Assembly (NCBI GenBank): GCA_002451085.1
Contig: DKBE01000076.1
Location: 1 to 14,281 of the forward strand
Direction of reading: 5' to 3'
DNA length: 14,281 nucleotides
DNA from: Proteobacteria bacterium UBA6908
GTDB lineage: Bacteria > Pseudomonadota > Gammaproteobacteria > Acidiferrobacterales > UBA6901
Shown here: piece by piece, positions 1 through 6,590 of the stretch
Layout of the letters: every line of letters starts with the position of its first letter
How positions within the stretch are numbered: position 1 is the stretch's first letter
Made by a program: the position numbers and the translations under genes
The notes under the pieces: generated by a model
What the model saw: only the letters and a program-made list of their open reading frames with translations
What the model was told of the DNA's origin: nothing
The model's database searches: none

Positions 1-2
1 TG

Positions 3-524
3 CGCTGGTTCGGCCACCGGATGAGTGAATTCCTGCGCCAACACGAACCGTGGTCGGACTATCCGGTTTTCGCCGAGATGGCGACATTCGAGTGGGCGAT
101 GAGCGATGCCTTCGACGCAGCGGACGATGACCTGGCACGGGTGGACGACATGGCCGCCATTCCGCCGGAAGCGTGGCCGGGATTGACGTTCCTACCCCAT
201 GCATCGGTACGGCGCCTGGATCTGCGCTGGAACGTGCCAACCGTATGGAAAGCGATCGATGGTGGTGACGAACCTCCAGCGCTGGAGGAAAACGACTACC
301 CGGTGGCGTGGTTGTTGTGGCGGCATCAACTGCTGACTCGCTTCCGCTCGCTGGATGTCGCTGAAGCCTGGGCGATCGACGCCCTGATCCGCGGTGATTC
401 CTTCGCGGCCCTGTGTGAAGGGCTGACCGAATGGATCGACGCCCAAAATGTGGCCGTGCATGCCGCCGGTCTGCTGAAGCAGTGGCTCGCCGACGGATTG
501 ATCCAAGCGGTTCAACAAAATTGA
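3..524 (+). CDS. HvfC/BufC-like (DUF2063) protein, 3' portion only
   Basis: This is the C-terminal part (about 174 codons) of a protein resembling the HvfC/BufC family (DUF2063). The frame is open to the left edge, and an Arg-Trp-Phe-Gly-His-Arg stretch precedes the ATG at 21, so that ATG is probably internal and the true start lies outside the window. Family-like features are the FAEMATFEWA segment followed by an acidic run, and a helical C-terminal half ending LIQAVQQN. In known systems HvfC-type proteins partner the DUF692/MNIO oxygenase HvfB, which converts cysteines of a small secreted precursor peptide into copper-binding groups. The partner and precursor genes would be expected upstream, outside the window. 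The downstream neighbour is convergent, with a 73-bp gap in which I see no clear terminator. The family call rests on recalled pattern similarity without an alignment. The visible part contains no metal-binding motif of its own. Confidence 0.6.
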   Translation, partial: RWFGHRMSEFLRQHEPWSDYPVFAEMATFEWAMSDAFDAADDDLARVDDMAAIPPEAWPGLTFLPHASVRRLDLRWNVPTVWKAIDGGDEPPALEENDYPVAWLLWRHQLLTRFRSLDVAEAWAIDALIRGDSFAALCEGLTEWIDAQNVAVHAAGLLKQWLADGLIQAVQQN

Positions 525-597
525 CAGCACGGCATCGCCGCTGGATGACCGGTCGGCGCCGCCACAATCCGTTCCGATCGCCAGCGTCACATCTCCC

Positions 598-1101
598 TCA
601 GTAGGCGATTTTCACAGCACCGCCCCGCGCCGGCATGGTCTTTGTGATAATCCGAAAGGTGAATGACGGGATGCAGAAACCGGTCGCAACCGGGACAGCG
701 GCCATCCCAACCATGATCCATCCCATCACCGATCCGGCCGTCACGAAACCGGCCAGCATCAGGCCCGCCGTCACGACCAGCCATGCTGCGGCCACGGTGC
801 AGGCAAATCGCCGCGGCGCGGGATAAACCGGCAGACGCGGGCCCTTCAGTGCATGGCGCAGGCCGTGGTTGTAAAACCCGTCGAATACATTGCTGCCCAG
901 CAAGGCGCCAAGTGCAGCGATGCCGGACAGGGCCAGCAGCAATCCTGGGCTGGCCAGTGCTGTCCCGACCGCTGCCAGGGCCATGCAGAATAACGGGCCG
1001 GTTCGCAGACCGTAATCAATGGCCTGTACCTGGTCGTCCGGCACATCAAAATAGCCTTGCAGCGCAAGCAGCCAACGGGTCGTATCAGGGTTGCGGCTCA
1101 T
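598..1101 (-). CDS. Small integral membrane protein, DUF4395-like
   Basis: This 167-residue protein has about four membrane segments (near residues 34-50, 53-70, 99-121 and 123-143), with a positively charged stretch (residues 82-98) between the pairs. The arrangement and the C-terminal ATGFCIPSF segment resemble DUF4395 proteins, which are often found near thioredoxin-like or thiol-related genes. Members I recall carry a C-x-x-C-like pair there, whereas this one keeps a single cysteine, C143. The ATG at 1101 is chosen because GAAGGAG lies at the right distance before it; longer readings in this frame run into the methyltransferase gene. It is the last gene of an operon behind the ArsM-like methyltransferase (31-bp gap). 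Its biochemical role is unknown. A membrane partner or exporter for the methyltransferase product is possible but is inference only. The family call is moderate. Confidence 0.6.
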   Translation of the reverse strand: MSRNPDTTRWLLALQGYFDVPDDQVQAIDYGLRTGPLFCMALAAVGTALASPGLLLALSGIAALGALLGSNVFDGFYNHGLRHALKGPRLPVYPAPRRFACTVAAAWLVVTAGLMLAGFVTAGSVMGWIMVGMAAVPVATGFCIPSFTFRIITKTMPARGGAVKIAY

Positions 1102-1132
1102 GGTTTTCTCCTTCGGTTCCGGGTCCAGTGTT

Positions 1133-1942
1133 TCAGGGTTTGCGGGCGTAAAAATTTGCGCCGTGGATGAACAGCTGCTTCGAGACTTTCTGCTCGGCCG
1201 TGGTGCCCATAAAGCAGTTGAAGCGCTGTACGACACGGCTGTCCATCAATCCGGCGTGCGCAAACAGTTCGAAGAACTCCTTTTCGGTCAGGGCGCCGCC
1301 GACACAGGCCGCCCACAGGTCCGGGTTGCTGCGCGACTTGAGGCTCAGCTCGCGCTGCACCACGACGTCGGCCAGAAACAGGCGCCCGCCAGGCTTCAGC
1401 ACGCGCATGATTTCGCTGACGACCCGGGGCTTGTCCGGCGACAGGTTTAGCACCCCGTTCGAAATCACCACATCCACGCTGGCGCTTTCCACCGGCAGGT
1501 TCTCGTAAAATCCTTCGCGAATATTCACGATGCCGGACAGACCGGCGAGATCAGCTGCCGCCGCAGCACAGTCACGCATGGCCGCCGTCATGTCGATACC
1601 AATCGCGCGTCCGGATGGCCCCACGCGCCGCGCCGCCAGCAACAAATCCATGCCGGCGCCGCAGGCGTGATCCAGCACCGTATCGCCGGGCTTGAGCGGG
1701 CTCACGCCCGGCGTGGTGTCTCCGATGCGCAACGGGTTGCCCACACCGGCAAAGCGCGCCGTGCTCTCCTCGGGCAGACTGGCCAGATCGGCCGCCTCGT
1801 ACCCGAGGAACGTCGCGGCATATTCCGGTCCGCGATGAAAATGGAACGTGCCGTGAGGCTCGCGCGCCACGCGATCGTATTCGATACGAACCTGTTCACG
1901 CAGGTATTCGGTATCAAAGTTGGCAGGGGCAGTCAGGGCCAT
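1133..1942 (-). CDS. ArsM-like class I SAM-dependent methyltransferase
   Basis: This 269-residue cytosolic methyltransferase resembles arsenite methyltransferases. The SAM-binding motif I is VLDHACGAGMD (residues 89-99), followed by the acidic motif GIDMT (115-119), the DVVISNGVLNL segment (157-167), RVLKPGGRLF (180-189) and the ArsM-type LWAACVGGAL block (209-218). ArsM enzymes bind As(III) through conserved cysteines. Here the cysteine expected in ISNCVLN is glycine (G163), the one expected after the motif-I GRD is leucine (L100), and only C213 in the AACVGGAL block is kept. C94, C125 and C243 are extra. It may therefore methylate something other than arsenite. The ATG at 1942 is preferred over one five codons upstream because GAGGAG sits seven bases before it. 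It lies between the HMA-like gene (39-bp gap) and the DUF4395-like gene, so the three appear co-transcribed. Fold call is firm; substrate is not. Confidence 0.8.
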   Translation of the reverse strand: MALTAPANFDTEYLREQVRIEYDRVAREPHGTFHFHRGPEYAATFLGYEAADLASLPEESTARFAGVGNPLRIGDTTPGVSPLKPGDTVLDHACGAGMDLLLAARRVGPSGRAIGIDMTAAMRDCAAAAADLAGLSGIVNIREGFYENLPVESASVDVVISNGVLNLSPDKPRVVSEIMRVLKPGGRLFLADVVVQRELSLKSRSNPDLWAACVGGALTEKEFFELFAHAGLMDSRVVQRFNCFMGTTAEQKVSKQLFIHGANFYARKP

Positions 1943-1949
1943 GATATCT

Positions 1950-1955
1950 CTCCTC
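1950..1955 (-). promoter_or_regulatory. Shine-Dalgarno GAGGAG that fixes the methyltransferase start
   Basis: On the minus strand GAGGAG ends seven bases before the ATG at 1942. An in-frame ATG five codons upstream overlaps this site and has no comparable ribosome binding site, so the shorter protein is preferred. Confidence 0.75.
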
Positions 1956-1981
1956 AATATGAATGAAGTCGTGTGTAGTAG

Positions 1982-2245
1982 CTACATGCCGACGATGTAG
2001 GTATTCGGGGCGTCGGCGCCAAGTGCCTGCTGCACCACCCGGCCGATGTCGCTGGCCCGGATGGCACTCGCGTCATACCGCACCTTCATCACGCGCCGCA
2101 CGTACGGACTGAAATCCGCGGAGCGGATGCCGGGCTGGCCGCTGAGCGCCTGTTCGAGCTTGGCGCGCACCACGTCACTCGGATCGAGGCGCACATCCAG
2201 CATTACGGTGATACCTTCGGACTGATTCTGGTTGGCTGAGTTCAT
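1982..2245 (-). CDS. Small HMA-like ferredoxin-fold protein lacking CxxC
   Basis: This 87-residue protein looks like a single heavy-metal-associated-type domain with a beta-alpha-beta-beta-alpha-beta layout: a first strand near TVMLDVRL (residues 13-20), a helix (about 22-36), strands near SADF and VMKVRYD (about 43-58), a second helix (about 61-75) and a last strand near TYIVG. Classical HMA metallochaperones carry GMxCxxC in the first loop. Here that loop reads LDPSDVV, and the protein has no cysteine at all, so it cannot bind soft metals in the usual way. The start at 2245 has GAGGAG seven bases upstream. It is the first gene of the operon with the methyltransferase and DUF4395-like genes. 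A role as a substrate- or protein-binding accessory to the methyltransferase is inferred from position only. Confidence 0.65.
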   Translation of the reverse strand: MNSANQNQSEGITVMLDVRLDPSDVVRAKLEQALSGQPGIRSADFSPYVRRVMKVRYDASAIRASDIGRVVQQALGADAPNTYIVGM

Positions 2246-2277
2246 GACATTTCTCCTCTGGTCTGGGTTGAAACAAC

Positions 2278-2295
2278 GAGCAGTTCGTTCTGCTC
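2278..2295. promoter_or_regulatory. Inverted repeat in the leader of the HMA/methyltransferase operon
   Basis: A perfect 6-bp inverted repeat, GAGCAG and CTGCTC with a 6-bp spacer (TTCGTT), lies 33-50 bp upstream of the HMA-like start. On the minus strand a -10-like TAATCT (2304-2309) lies just before it, so the repeat would sit at or just after a transcription start, a typical place for a repressor operator. No convincing -35 hexamer is visible. Confidence 0.35.
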
Positions 2296-2354
2296 TGGAA
2301 CACAGATTAGGGGATGGGCGTATCAGGAAGATTTCAGGGGGTTGCTGCTTTGTA

Positions 2355-2390
2355 GCCGGTTTGTAACACCGGCGGCCCGGCAGGCGCCGG
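2355..2390 (-). terminator. Possible weak terminator or alternative hairpins after the kinase gene
   Basis: Just past the kinase stop codon, two GC-rich stems overlap: GCCGGT/ACCGGC (2355-2360 with 2368-2373, 7-nt loop) and CCGGCG/CGCCGG (2369-2374 with 2385-2390). They share bases and cannot both form. No T-run follows on the minus strand, so this is at best a weak or Rho-assisted terminator between the kinase and the HMA-like operon. Confidence 0.3.
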
Positions 2391-2392
2391 GA

Positions 2393-4831
2393 TTAGTGCC
2401 GGGTGATGAGTGCCTGTTCGATCAAACTCCGCAACCGTTCGAGCTCGACCGGCTTGCGCAGCACCTCGCGGATACCGGCATCGCGCAGGACTTCCGCGGA
2501 CAATTCCTCGCCGTAACCGGTATAGAGCACCGGCTGGATGGTCGGATGGGCCACCCGCAACTGGCGGGAGAGCTCGATACCGGTCATGCCCGGCATGGTG
2601 TAGTCGAACAGGTAGAAGTCGAATCGACCGCGGCCGGTCGCGACCTGTACGGCATCCGGCCCGTTGGCGCAGACCGAGACGTCTAGCCCCCAGTCCCGCA
2701 GGCGGTCCTCCATATATTCACGCACGGCCGGGTCATCCTCGACCAGCAGCACAGTACCGTGCAGCGCCGGCACCGGCGCGGGCGGCGGGCAGGTGCCGTT
2801 TGCACAGGCTTCCGTCGAGGCGGCGTCGGCCAGTGGCAGCAAAATGCTGAAGCAAGTCCCCCGCCCCGGTTCGCTCTCGACCCGGATGTGGCCACCGTAT
2901 TCATGCACGATGCCGTGCACCATGGCCAGGCCCATGCCGCTGCCCTTGCCGACTTCCTTGGTTGTGAAGAACGGCTCGAAGACACGGTCGAGCATTTGGC
3001 GCTCCATGCCGGTGCCACTGTCGCGCACGCTCAGCTCGAGATAACGGCCCGTCGCCGGCTTGCGACATGACGTGCAGATGCAGGGGTCCTTGCATTCAAC
3101 TTCGCGCATCCCGATGACGAGCGAGCCACTGCCTCCCATGGCGTCGCGCGCGTTGATACACAGGTTGAGCAGCACCTGCTCGATGTGCACCGGATCGGCC
3201 ATCACGGCCGGCAGGTTCCCCTCGAAGTCAAGGCGCGTCTCAATCGTGGACGGCAACGTCGACTCCATGAGCTTGATGCATTCCTTGATCAACGGTTCCA
3301 TCTGCAATGACCGTGGCTCACCGCGGCTCCCGCGGCTGAACGTCAGCATCTGCTGGATCAGGTCGCGGGCGCGGCTGGCCGATTTCTGGATGCGATCGAG
3401 GTAGCGGTTGAGCTTCGGATCGGCATGCAGCTGCTCCCACTCCTGCGCCATGACGATGTAGCCCATGATGCCGGTGAGAATATTGTTGAAATCGTGGGCA
3501 ATGCCGCCAGTCAGGTGACCGATGGCCTCCATTTTTTGCGACTGGCGCAATTGCGCCTCCAGCCGGCTACGCTCGGACTCGGCCTGTTTTCGCTCGGTGA
3601 TGTCGCGCATGATCAGCAACAGATGCGGCTCGTTGCCATAGTGCACCGGCACGCCATGGACCTCGGCATCTAAAAAGCTGCCGTCCTTGCGCTGGGCCCG
3701 TGCTTCGGATTGCAGGCTTTTACCTTCGCTTGCGGCCTCGAAGAATGCCCAGCAACGCAGCTGGCTATCCGGGTGCACGAACTGGAACGACTCAACCGCC
3801 AGCAGTTCCTCACGGGTGTAGCCATGCATCCGGCAGAACGCCGGATTGGCTTCCATAATGCGTCCGTCCGGCGTGCACAGGGCCATGCCGTCCACCGAGG
3901 CACTGAAAATGGTGTGATACCGCTCCTCGCTGGCACGCAAGGCCTCGACCGCCGCCTTGCGTTCGGTGATATCGCGCAACACCAGCAGCACGTGGCGCTG
4001 CCCCTGGAAGGTGGCCGGCACGCCGCGCATGTCGAGATGGAACACTTCGCCGTTCTGGTGTGTGGCAATGGCCTCGTCCTGGAAAGTGCGGCCCTCACGC
4101 ACCGTCTCCAGCAATTTCATCAGCTTCGGCATGCTCGCCGGTGGCACGTAATCACTCAGCGGCGCCTTCAGCAGCTGCTCACGGGTCATGCCATGCAGGT
4201 TGCAGCACGCCTGGTTCACGTCCACCAGCTTGCCGTCCAGCGTCCAGAGTGCCATGCCATCGGACGTGGCATTGAAGGTGGCCTGGTACTGCTCGGCCTT
4301 GTGGCGGGCATCGCGATTCGTCTGCAGGCGCTCCAGTTCCACGGCGGCGCGTACCGAGAAGATGCGCAGCAACTGCTCAGTGATGACCAGGTCCCGGATC
4401 GGCTGGCGGTCCATGACGGTCAGGAGGCCGAGCACCCGGCCATCAGTGCTGAACAACGATGTGCCGGCATATCCCTCGGCCTGAAGCTCCTTCGCGTGCG
4501 GGTCCGGAAACAGGAATTGCGTGCGTTCCGGGAAATGCCGGTAGCCGTTCCCGATCACTTCCGCGCACGGCGTGCCGTCCAGGTTGTATTCGAATCTCGG
4601 CACCGGCTGGTCGTCGGCGGTCATGGCAATGACGTTCACGGTGCGCGAATCGTCGCCGGTCAACAGGCCGATCATGGCGTAATCGACCTTGAGGGCCCGG
4701 GCAAGATGGTCGGTGAGGTACTGGAAGATCCCATCGCCGCTCAGGCCGGCCACGCCATCGGCAGCCAGCTGCAACGCACGCCGCAACGTGTCGTCGGAAT
4801 TCGGGCTCAGGGATTTCGGATTCGCGCTCAT
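2393..4831 (-). CDS. Hybrid sensor histidine kinase (GAF-PAS-PAS-HisKA-HATPase-REC)
   Basis: This 812-residue sensor kinase has no obvious membrane segment and is probably cytosolic. Domains in order: GAF-like (about 27-170), two related PAS domains (about 175-292 and 298-414, both ending in RDITERK), HisKA with H-box GGIAHDFNN (phospho-accepting H446), and HATPase with N-box NARDAM (N560), G1 DSGTG (604-608), F-box FEPFFTTK and G2 GSGMGL (630-635). A C-terminal receiver has acidic D699/D700, phospho-accepting D743, T771 and K793. Between the N-box and G1 lies a C-x3-C-x-C-x2-C cluster (C580, C584, C586, C589), and two more cysteines (C676, C681) lie in the linker to the receiver. The start at 4831 has only a distant GGAAGG, so translation initiation may be weak. 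It lies 116 bp downstream of an OmpR-type regulator on the same strand, its likely partner. The signal is unknown. Confidence 0.92.
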   Translation of the reverse strand: MSANPKSLSPNSDDTLRRALQLAADGVAGLSGDGIFQYLTDHLARALKVDYAMIGLLTGDDSRTVNVIAMTADDQPVPRFEYNLDGTPCAEVIGNGYRHFPERTQFLFPDPHAKELQAEGYAGTSLFSTDGRVLGLLTVMDRQPIRDLVITEQLLRIFSVRAAVELERLQTNRDARHKAEQYQATFNATSDGMALWTLDGKLVDVNQACCNLHGMTREQLLKAPLSDYVPPASMPKLMKLLETVREGRTFQDEAIATHQNGEVFHLDMRGVPATFQGQRHVLLVLRDITERKAAVEALRASEERYHTIFSASVDGMALCTPDGRIMEANPAFCRMHGYTREELLAVESFQFVHPDSQLRCWAFFEAASEGKSLQSEARAQRKDGSFLDAEVHGVPVHYGNEPHLLLIMRDITERKQAESERSRLEAQLRQSQKMEAIGHLTGGIAHDFNNILTGIMGYIVMAQEWEQLHADPKLNRYLDRIQKSASRARDLIQQMLTFSRGSRGEPRSLQMEPLIKECIKLMESTLPSTIETRLDFEGNLPAVMADPVHIEQVLLNLCINARDAMGGSGSLVIGMREVECKDPCICTSCRKPATGRYLELSVRDSGTGMERQMLDRVFEPFFTTKEVGKGSGMGLAMVHGIVHEYGGHIRVESEPGRGTCFSILLPLADAASTEACANGTCPPPAPVPALHGTVLLVEDDPAVREYMEDRLRDWGLDVSVCANGPDAVQVATGRGRFDFYLFDYTMPGMTGIELSRQLRVAHPTIQPVLYTGYGEELSAEVLRDAGIREVLRKPVELERLRSLIEQALITRH

Positions 4832-4936
4832 GGTTTTTGATTCAGCCTTCCGGTACGGAACAGTCTACCCCCGGTTGGGCGGTCCGGGAGCGGGCTGATG
4901 CCAAACACCAACAATTGAAACAAACCAGAAACAATC

Positions 4937-4953
4937 GGCTGGGGCCGTCAGCC
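4937..4953 (-). terminator. Weak hairpin at the regulator/kinase junction
   Basis: GGCTG (4937-4941) pairs with CAGCC (4949-4953) across the regulator's stop codon. On the minus strand a T-rich stretch follows (GATTGTTTCTGG and onward). A 5-bp stem is weak, so it may at most lower read-through into the kinase gene. The rest of the 116-bp spacer shows no convincing promoter; the best match is a lone TAGACT. Confidence 0.2.
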
Positions 4954-5715
4954 GCCGGCCGGCACGTACATATACCCCACCCCGCGCACGGTCTTGATCA
5001 GGCGCGGATTGTCCGGGTCGGCCTCGATCTTCTTGCGCAGCCGGGCAATGCGGATGTCGATGCTGCGGTCGTACGGATCCCACTCGCGGTTCTGGGTGTG
5101 GGTCAGGATCTGGTCGCGTGACAGTGGCCGGCCCGGGCGATCGAGAAACACCTGCAGCAGGTCGAACTCCATGCTGGTCAGGGGAATCTCTGTGCCGTCC
5201 GGACCGAACAGCTGGCGGCTAACAGGGTTCAGCCGGCACTGGCCGACAGCAACATGTGGATCGCTGGCACTCGGCGCCGGGGCTTCGGTACTGGCCCGCT
5301 GGTAACGGCGCAATACGCTCTTGATGCGGGCATGCAGCTCGCGCGGGTCGAATGGCTTGGAGACATAATCGTCGGCCCCGACCTCGAGCCCGACAATGCG
5401 GTCGACGGTTTCGCCGGCGCCGGACACCATGATGATGCCGATGTCGTGATGCTCGCGCAGGTAGCGCGCCAGGCTCAGCCCGTCCTCGCCCGGCAGGCCG
5501 ATATCCAGCAGCACCACGTCCGGGATCCGCTGCTGGATGCAGGTGCGCATGGTGGCCGCACCCTCGGCCACGGCCACTTCGAAGCCGTGACCGGTGAGGT
5601 AATCGCTGATGAGCTCCCGGATGTCCGGGTCGTCGTCTACGATCAAGACTTGCTGCACGGCAGGTTTGCTCCTCGCTGGCGGCATGGCGCCGGGTCCATC
5701 AACCGGCGTTGTCAT
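4948..5715 (-). CDS. OmpR/PhoB-family response regulator
   Basis: This 255-residue DNA-binding response regulator has a receiver domain (about 22-135) with acidic D27-D29, phospho-accepting D71 (VVLLDIGLPG), S98 and K120 (SKPFDP). A winged-helix effector domain (about 158-253) follows, with the OmpR-type run RSIDIRIARLRKKIEADP and the terminal RGVGYMYVP. It is probably phosphorylated by the hybrid kinase encoded 116 bp downstream. The start is uncertain. The ATG at 5715 is used, but an ATG at 5736 (seven residues longer) is possible, and neither has a clear Shine-Dalgarno. A strong terminator ends only 31 bp upstream of 5715, so the regulator gene has almost no room for a promoter of its own. 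The target genes are unknown; the adjacent HMA/methyltransferase operon is a natural guess. Confidence 0.92.
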   Translation of the reverse strand: MTTPVDGPGAMPPARSKPAVQQVLIVDDDPDIRELISDYLTGHGFEVAVAEGAATMRTCIQQRIPDVVLLDIGLPGEDGLSLARYLREHHDIGIIMVSGAGETVDRIVGLEVGADDYVSKPFDPRELHARIKSVLRRYQRASTEAPAPSASDPHVAVGQCRLNPVSRQLFGPDGTEIPLTSMEFDLLQVFLDRPGRPLSRDQILTHTQNREWDPYDRSIDIRIARLRKKIEADPDNPRLIKTVRGVGYMYVPAGG

Positions 5716-5724
5716 CAGTCCGGG

Positions 5725-5730
5725 TTTGTA
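5725..5730 (-). promoter_or_regulatory. Possible extended -10 of the response-regulator gene
   Basis: On the minus strand TGTTACAAA reads as an extended -10 (TGn followed by TACAAA, four of six consensus bases). Transcription would begin a few bases before the ATG at 5715, giving a nearly leaderless message. That would fit the missing Shine-Dalgarno. No -35 is visible because the expected place is the T-run of the terminator. Confidence 0.25.
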
Positions 5731-5746
5731 ACACATCAACGGTCGG

Positions 5747-5789
5747 CGGAAAACACAAAAAAACCGGGGCCGGCGCAGCCGGCCCCGGT
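5747..5789 (-). terminator. Rho-independent terminator of mddA
   Basis: A perfect 12-bp stem (5763-5774 with 5778-5789) closes on the three-base loop GCA. On the minus strand it is followed by seven Ts and then GTGTTTT, the standard intrinsic terminator layout. It begins 15 bp after the mddA stop codon and points toward the response-regulator gene. Confidence 0.92.
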
Positions 5790-5804
5790 CCCCGTCCCCT
5801 GAGG

Positions 5805-6557
5805 TCAGGCCGCAGAAACAGTCGACTGACGTGCGCCGATGCGAGGGACCAGCATCGGTACCTGGCGGCGATAGCCGGAATACTCCGGGTGCTCCTCCAC
5901 CAGATTGCGTTCCTCCAGCTGGATGGCGACCAGGATGTAGGCCGTGGTCGCCAGCGCGAACACCAGGTGTGTCACAGTCATGGTCGGGGTCGCCCAGAAC
6001 GCCATGAACCAGCCGACGTACAGCGGGTGGCGCACATAGCGGTAGAAGAACGGCGTCTTGAACGGCAACGCAGTGTACGGCTTGCCGGTCAGGTACAGCC
6101 ACACCTGGCGCAGGCCAAACAGGTCAAAGTGGTTGATGAGGAAGGTCGAGACCAGCACCACCCCCCAGCCGAGCGCAAACACGCCCCACAGCACGGCCTG
6201 CCCGATCGGGTCGGTCACATTCCAGACCACCCCGCCGAGCGGCTGCCAGAAGGCGAACAGTGCGACCAGCAGGGCGCTGGAGAACAGCACGTAGGTGCTG
6301 CGCTCGATCGGTTTCGGCACGAACCTCGTCCACCAGCGCTTGAACGCGGGCCGCGCCATGACGCTGTGCTGGATGGCAAAAATACCGAGCAATGCGGCAT
6401 TCACCACCAGCGCTTCCCACAATGGAACCTGCGGTGTGCCATCGATAGATACCGGCACCAGCAGATTGCCGATAAATCCGATGGCGTACAGATAGGTGGC
6501 AAAAAACAATGCGTAGGCGGCTAATCCGTAGACAAAAAACAGTACACGCTTATTCAT
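5805..6557 (-). CDS. mddA: Methanethiol S-methyltransferase (MddA)
   Basis: This 250-residue integral membrane methyltransferase belongs to the NnrU/isoprenylcysteine-methyltransferase-like superfamily. MddA transfers a methyl group from SAM to methanethiol, giving dimethyl sulfide. Supporting features are several hydrophobic segments (near residues 5-34, 48-66, 88-110, 120-141 and 192-212), the family block INHFDLFGLRQVWLYL (141-156), YRYVRHPLY (172-180) with the RHP motif that helps bind SAM, FWATPTMT (187-194) and LEERNL (214-219). The length matches the family. AAAGGAG lies just upstream of the ATG at 6557. A 35-codon frame precedes it by 33 bp and probably shares the transcript, and a strong terminator follows. 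The call is from recognised sequence pattern; a related NnrU-type thiol methyltransferase is the main alternative. Confidence 0.88.
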   Translation of the reverse strand: MNKRVLFFVYGLAAYALFFATYLYAIGFIGNLLVPVSIDGTPQVPLWEALVVNAALLGIFAIQHSVMARPAFKRWWTRFVPKPIERSTYVLFSSALLVALFAFWQPLGGVVWNVTDPIGQAVLWGVFALGWGVVLVSTFLINHFDLFGLRQVWLYLTGKPYTALPFKTPFFYRYVRHPLYVGWFMAFWATPTMTVTHLVFALATTAYILVAIQLEERNLVEEHPEYSGYRRQVPMLVPRIGARQSTVSAA

Positions 6558-6590
6558 GGGTTTCTCCTTTATTGTGCGATTGAACCGGAC

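Noticed and set aside
1974..1986. TGTAG-TAG-CTACA inverted repeat at the HMA-like stop codon
   Set aside because: The 5-bp stem with a three-base loop is short and lies between co-transcribed genes without a T-run, so I do not call a terminator.
3710..4840. 376-codon open frame on the plus strand
   Set aside because: It lies wholly antisense to the PAS/GAF part of the histidine kinase, has no recognisable domain, and is explained by GC-rich codon bias of the real gene.
5716..6102. N-terminal extension of the response regulator to an ATG at 6102
   Set aside because: It would run through the terminator and the 3' end of mddA in another frame, and the receiver domain begins properly after 5715.
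5709..6524. 271-codon plus-strand frame over mddA
   Set aside because: It includes the mddA terminator and runs antisense to a recognised enzyme.
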